24,747 nt of DNA from an uncultured bacterium (GTDB lineage Bacteria; CAIJMQ01), in assembly GCA_903821905.1 (NCBI GenBank), contig CAIJMQ010000066.1, positions 1 through 24,747 on the forward strand, written 5' to 3'. A program made the position numbers and the translations under genes. This document shows positions 21,583 through 24,747 of this stretch, piece by piece. The notes under the pieces were generated by a model. It did not search any database, was not told the DNA's origin, and was given only the letters and a program-made list of their open reading frames with translations. The stretch's first letter is position 1. Every line of letters begins with the position of its first letter.

Positions 21583-22803
21583 ATGCATTTATCAAAACAG
21601 GTTCTTATAAGTGCAATCATTATATTTTTCTTCCTGATTACCCAATCTGTTTTTTCTGCAGAAATTAAATTAGGTATAGAAGTTCTGCAGGAAGATACAG
21701 GCTACATGGAACTTCTCAAAGATAAAAAACTTGGACTTATAACCAATCAAACAGGTGTGGACTCAAATTTAAAATCAACAGCAGATATTCTCAAAGAAAA
21801 TCCCAACTTTAATCTTGTAGCTCTTTTTGCTCCCGAACACGGTATAGTAGGAGATGCCGTAGCCGGAGAAAACATAAATCACTCTATAGATAAAAGGACT
21901 AAACTGCCTGTATATTCACTCTATGGCAAGACCAGACAACCAACCGAAGAAATGTTGGCAAACGTAGATGTCCTTGTCTTTGATATTCAGGATATAGGCG
22001 TGAGGACATACACTTATATCTCTACGCTCTTTTTGGCTATGGAAGCAGCCGATAAATACGGTAAAGAATTTCTTGTTTTGGATAGACCCAATCCTTTAGG
22101 CGGCTTGAATGTTGAAGGTCCTGTTATGAAAGACGAGTACAAGAGTTTCATAGGTTTACTCCCAATTCCTATGATTCACGGCATGACAGTGGGCGAAATG
22201 GCGCAATTCATAAAGGGAGAATACAATATGAACCTTAAACTTACCATTGTGCCGGTTAAAGGTTGGAAAAGAAATATGATTTGGGATGATACAGGTCTTA
22301 CCTGGATTCCAACTTCTCCGCACATCCCGACGGTTGACGCCGCTTTTCTCTATGCTGCAACAGGGACGATAAGCAGTGCGAATTTATCTAACGGAGTAGG
22401 CTATACTCTCCCGTTTCAATTGATTGGTAGTGAATGGATTGACCCTTATAAATTTGCAGAAACATTGAATTCTAAAAATCTTCCCGGTATAAAATTTCAG
22501 CCGTACTGGTTCAAACCTTTTTATTCAACGTTCAAAGACAAAGAACTCCAAGGCGTGAGATTAGTACTTACTGACAAAAGAATCTTCAAACCCGTTAAAA
22601 CCTCATTAGAAATAGTAACTGTGTTGGAATCCTTATATCCCGGAGTTTCCAGGCTCCCGAGAGATTTAAATCAAATATGGGGAGTAGATTATATTTCAAC
22701 CAGTGTCAAAGAAGGCAAAACCGCCGATGAAATAATGAAGGATTGGGAAGAAGATTTGGGCAAATTCAAAGACATAAGAAAGAAATATCTATTGTATGAT
22801 TAA
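21583..22803 (+). CDS. namZ: DUF1343 family, NamZ-type exo-beta-N-acetylmuramidase
   Basis: A secreted 406-residue protein with signal peptide (residues 1-25, hydrophobic IIIFFFLITQSVFSA). It belongs to DUF1343, whose characterised members (NamZ, GH171) release terminal N-acetylmuramic acid from peptidoglycan fragments. Visible family blocks are LGLITNQTGVD, LFAPEHGIVG with Glu85-His86 (the proposed catalytic region), SLYGKTRQPT, VLVFDIQDIGVRTYTY, LDRPNPLGG, the TWIPTSPHIPT loop, and GTISSANLSNGVGYTLPFQLIG. Length is usual for the family. The ATG at 21583 is supported by the signal peptide and by the promoter, which leaves no leader. It fits the envelope and wall-recycling theme of the window. 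Downstream genes follow in the same direction with short gaps. Confidence 0.93.
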   Translation: MHLSKQVLISAIIIFFFLITQSVFSAEIKLGIEVLQEDTGYMELLKDKKLGLITNQTGVDSNLKSTADILKENPNFNLVALFAPEHGIVGDAVAGENINHSIDKRTKLPVYSLYGKTRQPTEEMLANVDVLVFDIQDIGVRTYTYISTLFLAMEAADKYGKEFLVLDRPNPLGGLNVEGPVMKDEYKSFIGLLPIPMIHGMTVGEMAQFIKGEYNMNLKLTIVPVKGWKRNMIWDDTGLTWIPTSPHIPTVDAAFLYAATGTISSANLSNGVGYTLPFQLIGSEWIDPYKFAETLNSKNLPGIKFQPYWFKPFYSTFKDKELQGVRLVLTDKRIFKPVKTSLEIVTVLESLYPGVSRLPRDLNQIWGVDYISTSVKEGKTADEIMKDWEEDLGKFKDIRKKYLLYD

Positions 22804-22818
22804 CAAAAGGGGGTAAAT

Positions 22819-23139
22819 ATGTCCATCTGCATCAAGTGTCTTAAGAAAGAAGCAACTCTGCGGTGCAAGATGTGCCACAGTCCAATTTGCCGAAATTGTG
22901 TTATATCAACTCCTGTCGGGATATTCTGCTCTGAATTATGTATACAAAAGATGCAATCGCATATAGAAAAAGTCAAAGAGATAGATAAAAACAAACCGAT
23001 TATAAAACGGAAAAGAATTCCAGCTATTGTTAAATTTATAATAGTCTTGATAGCTTTATGGTTGGTTGCCCATTTTCTTGGTATAGATATAGTAGCGAGA
23101 ATAAAGCAACTAATTAGTTTACTTACCGGCAAAGTGTAA
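22819..23139 (+). CDS. Zinc-finger (B-box-like) single-pass membrane protein
   Basis: A 106-residue protein with a cysteine-rich N-terminus: Cys4, Cys7, Cys16, Cys19, Cys24, Cys27, Cys37 and Cys41 (SICIKCLKKEATLRCKMC, then CRNCV, then IFCSELC), suited to binding two zinc ions like the B-box zinc-binding proteins. A basic linker (about 42-68) precedes one transmembrane helix (about 69-88, IVKFIIVLIALWLVAHFLGI) and a short tail. The soluble finger probably faces the cytosol, given the Lys/Arg cluster next to the helix. The ribosome site AAGGGGGT is good. It lies between the NamZ-like gene (15 nt gap) and cysE (55 nt gap). Function unknown; zinc binding is inferred from the cysteines. Confidence 0.8.
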   Translation: MSICIKCLKKEATLRCKMCHSPICRNCVISTPVGIFCSELCIQKMQSHIEKVKEIDKNKPIIKRKRIPAIVKFIIVLIALWLVAHFLGIDIVARIKQLISLLTGKV

Positions 23140-23194
23140 GTGAGTTGAATTCAAATTGACAACTGTATAACATATACGTGAGGAGTAAACGATT

Positions 23195-24193
23195 ATGAGA
23201 ATGATTTCCTTGATGAAAGAAGATATTCAAACCATTTTTTCTGAAGACCCTGCAGCAAGGTCTACTGTTGAAGTTATACTTTGCTATCCGGGTTTGCACG
23301 CCTTGTGGCTGCATAGAATGGCTCATTCTCTTTGGGAACATAAATATTTATTCTTGGCGCGGCTTCTCTCACATTGGGGCAGATTTCTTACCGGTATTGA
23401 AATCCACCCCGGTGCAAAAATAGGCAGAAGATTCTTTATCGACCATGGCATGGGAGTTGTTATCGGAGAGACGACTGAAATAGGCGATGACGTTCTTCTA
23501 TATCAGGGCGTGGTTTTGGGAGGCACGAGTCTTAACAAAGGCAAAAGACATCCTACTATCGGCAACAATGTTGTAATCGGTACAGGTGCAAAAGTTCTCG
23601 GCCCGATTGAAATAGGAGAAGGTTCAAAAATAGGTGCCGGCTCTGTTGTAGTAAAGTCTGTTCCACCTAACAGCACTGTAGTCGGTGTTCCAGGCAGAAT
23701 AGTTGAGGAACACAAGCAACACGCTAAAGCGACTACCGACTTGGAACACGGCAAACTTCCCGACCCGGTACAGCAAGCAATCAGTTCTCTAAAAGAGGAA
23801 ATACGTATTTTAAAAAACAAAACAGAGCAGCCCAAGGAAGAGAAAAAACCTGAGTTCGATTTTATAAAAACAATTGATTCTCTTAAAAACGAAATCAAAA
23901 ACTTGAAAGAATATATAGAACAAGCTAAAAAAGAAGAAGAAAATAAAACAAAACAAGGGGCTGAATCCTTGCAGGAAGTCACTTCTCTGCGAAATGAAAT
24001 AAAGAATTTAAAGGAACACATCGAACAAACGGAAAAAGCGAAGGCGAGCGAACCAAAACAAGAAGTTGCTCCCTCTCAAGAAGTCGATTCCTTAAAGGCG
24101 GAAATAGGCGATTTGAACTATCGTATCGAACAACTTGAGAAAGAGAAGAAAAATGGAACCGGACGAACTCCCGATTTTCCGAGTGATTTTTAA
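23195..24193 (+). CDS. cysE: Serine O-acetyltransferase with repeated coiled-coil tail
   Basis: CysE makes O-acetylserine from serine and acetyl-CoA for cysteine synthesis. Residues about 5-170 are a complete short-form SAT: the helical start with [12 protein letters not shown], then the left-handed beta helix [33 protein letters not shown] with catalytic Asp83-His84, [10 protein letters not shown], the hexapeptide repeats [20 protein letters not shown], and VGVPGR. Unusually, about 160 more residues follow: four heptad-rich units built on a theme like [15 protein letters not shown] (about 197, 228, 263 and 298), joined by Lys/Glu/Gln linkers, ending PDFPSDF. Ordinary CysE ends soon after VGVPGR with a short tail that binds cysteine synthase. 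GGAG lies before the ATG. No cysK is adjacent. Confidence 0.92.
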   Translation: MRMISLMKEDIQTIFSEDPAARSTVEVILCYPGLHALWLHRMAHSLWEHKYLFLARLLSHWGRFLTGIEIHPGAKIGRRFFIDHGMGVVIGETTEIGDDVLLYQGVVLGGTSLNKGKRHPTIGNNVVIGTGAKVLGPIEIGEGSKIGAGSVVVKSVPPNSTVVGVPGRIVEEHKQHAKATTDLEHGKLPDPVQQAISSLKEEIRILKNKTEQPKEEKKPEFDFIKTIDSLKNEIKNLKEYIEQAKKEEENKTKQGAESLQEVTSLRNEIKNLKEHIEQTEKAKASEPKQEVAPSQEVDSLKAEIGDLNYRIEQLEKEKKNGTGRTPDFPSDF

Positions 24194-24231
24194 AGAAATT
24201 ATGAGATAACCTTTGAAAAAGGAGGAATAAA

Positions 24232-24609
24232 ATGCAAAGATCAGGAGAAAATTTTGCCGCACTGATAGTTATTATAGCTGTTATTTTGTTGCTATATTAT
24301 TGGGCACCTTGGAATAATAATTTGCCTGATTTAAGTAAACCTGTTTTCTTGAGCGGAACACACAACAATCCTCCAAATCCTCCCGAAAATATTAAAGGTA
24401 CATTGAACAATGACAAGACTGGAAGCATAACAAATGAGACCGGTAATAATTATACAGAGCAGGGAACTTGGCAGATTATCTCGCAAAATGATGAAATGAT
24501 AAAAATAAATTTTAAGACAAATTCCAATTACATGATAACTTTGTATAAGAAAAACAGAGCATCCATTGCTGGTGGAACATTCCAGATAAATGGTCATTGG
24601 AGACAGTGA
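24232..24609 (+). CDS. Small N-terminally anchored protein, unknown function
   Basis: A 125-residue protein with an uncleaved-looking hydrophobic segment at about 10-24 (LIVIIAVILLLYYW), an Asn/Pro/Gly-rich linker (GTHNNPPNPPENIKG), and a beta-rich C-terminal part with repeated Thr/Asn strands (GTWQIISQNDEMIKINF, ending GGTFQINGHWRQ). I do not recognise the family. The pattern suggests a periplasmic beta-sandwich or lipocalin-like fold held by a membrane anchor. An excellent ribosome site (AAAAGGAGG) lies before the ATG, supporting a real gene. It follows cysE by 38 nt on the same strand. Confidence 0.75.
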   Translation: MQRSGENFAALIVIIAVILLLYYWAPWNNNLPDLSKPVFLSGTHNNPPNPPENIKGTLNNDKTGSITNETGNNYTEQGTWQIISQNDEMIKINFKTNSNYMITLYKKNRASIAGGTFQINGHWRQ

Positions 24610-24658
24610 CTTTAAAATTAACTGCTCTGCAAATATCTAAAATAGAAGAATAGAGAAT

Positions 24659-24747
24659 ATGAAACGATTAGATTTTTTGTTTATTGTTGTTCTTTTATTT
24701 TCTACTGTAAGTATTGTCTATGCAGATGTAAATGAAGATTTGTTGAA
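24659..24747 (+). CDS. Secreted protein, N-terminal fragment at window edge
   Basis: Twenty-nine codons are visible: a signal peptide MKRLDFLFIVVLLFSTVSIVYA followed by DVNEDLL, then the window ends. Translation probably starts at ATG 24659; only a weak AGAG precedes it. The opening of the mature part resembles the beginning of some secreted ankyrin-repeat proteins, but seven residues cannot settle that. It continues the plus-strand run from the gene at 24232. Confidence 0.6.
   Translation, partial: MKRLDFLFIVVLLFSTVSIVYADVNEDLL

Noticed and set aside
23156-23161. TTGACA upstream of cysE as a promoter -35
   Set aside because: No acceptable -10 hexamer lies 16-18 nt downstream; the nearby TATAAC and TATACG are 4 and 11 nt away.
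23503-24021. Minus-strand open frame of 172 codons inside cysE
   Set aside because: Long only because the sense strand encodes repeated Lys/Glu heptads; the antisense is Phe/Ser-rich and lacks motifs.
1-24747. CRISPR arrays, tRNA/rRNA genes, transposase or integrase genes
   Set aside because: Looked for spaced direct repeats, cloverleaf-like segments, rRNA landmarks and transposase or integrase motifs; none was seen by eye. A tRNA or covariance-model scan was not possible here.

Overview
The window is a dense, AT-rich bacterial segment. It suggests a diderm (Gram-negative-type) anaerobe or microaerophile. Envelope evidence: a lipobox lipoprotein with a peptidoglycan-binding domain, an OmpA-like plus LysM protein, a class III-signal type IV pilin and an exo-acting muramidase family protein. 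Redox evidence: a two-subunit 2-oxoacid:ferredoxin oxidoreductase, rubredoxin, hemerythrin-like protein and a membrane Fe-S protein. The mix of a TMTC-like membrane glycosyltransferase with TPRs, a pilin, and an OmpA/LysM protein is what I would expect from a poorly cultured lineage (for example Omnitrophota-like), but the taxon cannot be fixed from the sequence alone.

Layout. (1) 1-9804, all minus strand: a long tightly spaced gene run. In transcription order it holds a cupin, GNAT acetyltransferase, secreted PIG-L deacetylase, membrane Fe-S protein, hemerythrin-like protein, 2-oxoacid:ferredoxin oxidoreductase alpha and beta, rubredoxin (52 aa), YbhB/PEBP protein, winged-helix/HEPN-like protein, ACR3 arsenite exporter, alpha/beta hydrolase, and a window-truncated adenylate kinase-like gene whose P-loop is missing. 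(2) 9901-11351, minus: a peptidoglycan-binding lipoprotein and an OmpA/LysM envelope protein, with a divergent promoter region at 11352-11620. (3) 11621-16170, plus: type IV pilin, a strong hairpin/terminator, a TMTC-like GT-C glycosyltransferase with eight TPRs, a second multi-pass GT-C-like protein, and a frameshifted, truncated response-regulator fragment. (4) 16246-20938: a proteostasis block with groEL (no groES here), a tiny basic ORF, and convergent lon preceded by hsp20. A striking palindromic operator lies in front of hsp20-lon. (5) 21019-24747: a divergent pair (Ogt-type DNA repair methyltransferase, minus; DUF1343/NamZ muramidase, plus), with overlapping promoters that look leaderless. 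It is followed by a zinc-finger membrane protein, a serine acetyltransferase with an unusual repeated coiled-coil tail, a small anchored protein, and the start of a secreted protein.

How it fits together. The minus-strand run reads as redox/oxidative and metalloid stress plus central carbon electron transfer. The pilin neighbourhood reads as a candidate O-glycosylation locus: two GT-C-type membrane enzymes, one a clear relative of eukaryotic TMTC O-mannosyltransferases, lie just downstream of a Ser/Thr-rich pilin. The groEL/lon/hsp20 block is a protein quality-control cluster that lacks any recognisable CIRCE, HspR or sigma-32 site but carries its own palindromes. No tRNA, rRNA, CRISPR array or transposase gene was seen. 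No gene-free stretch exceeds 300 bases; the largest gaps (11352-11620 and 12005-12277) are described as regulatory features.
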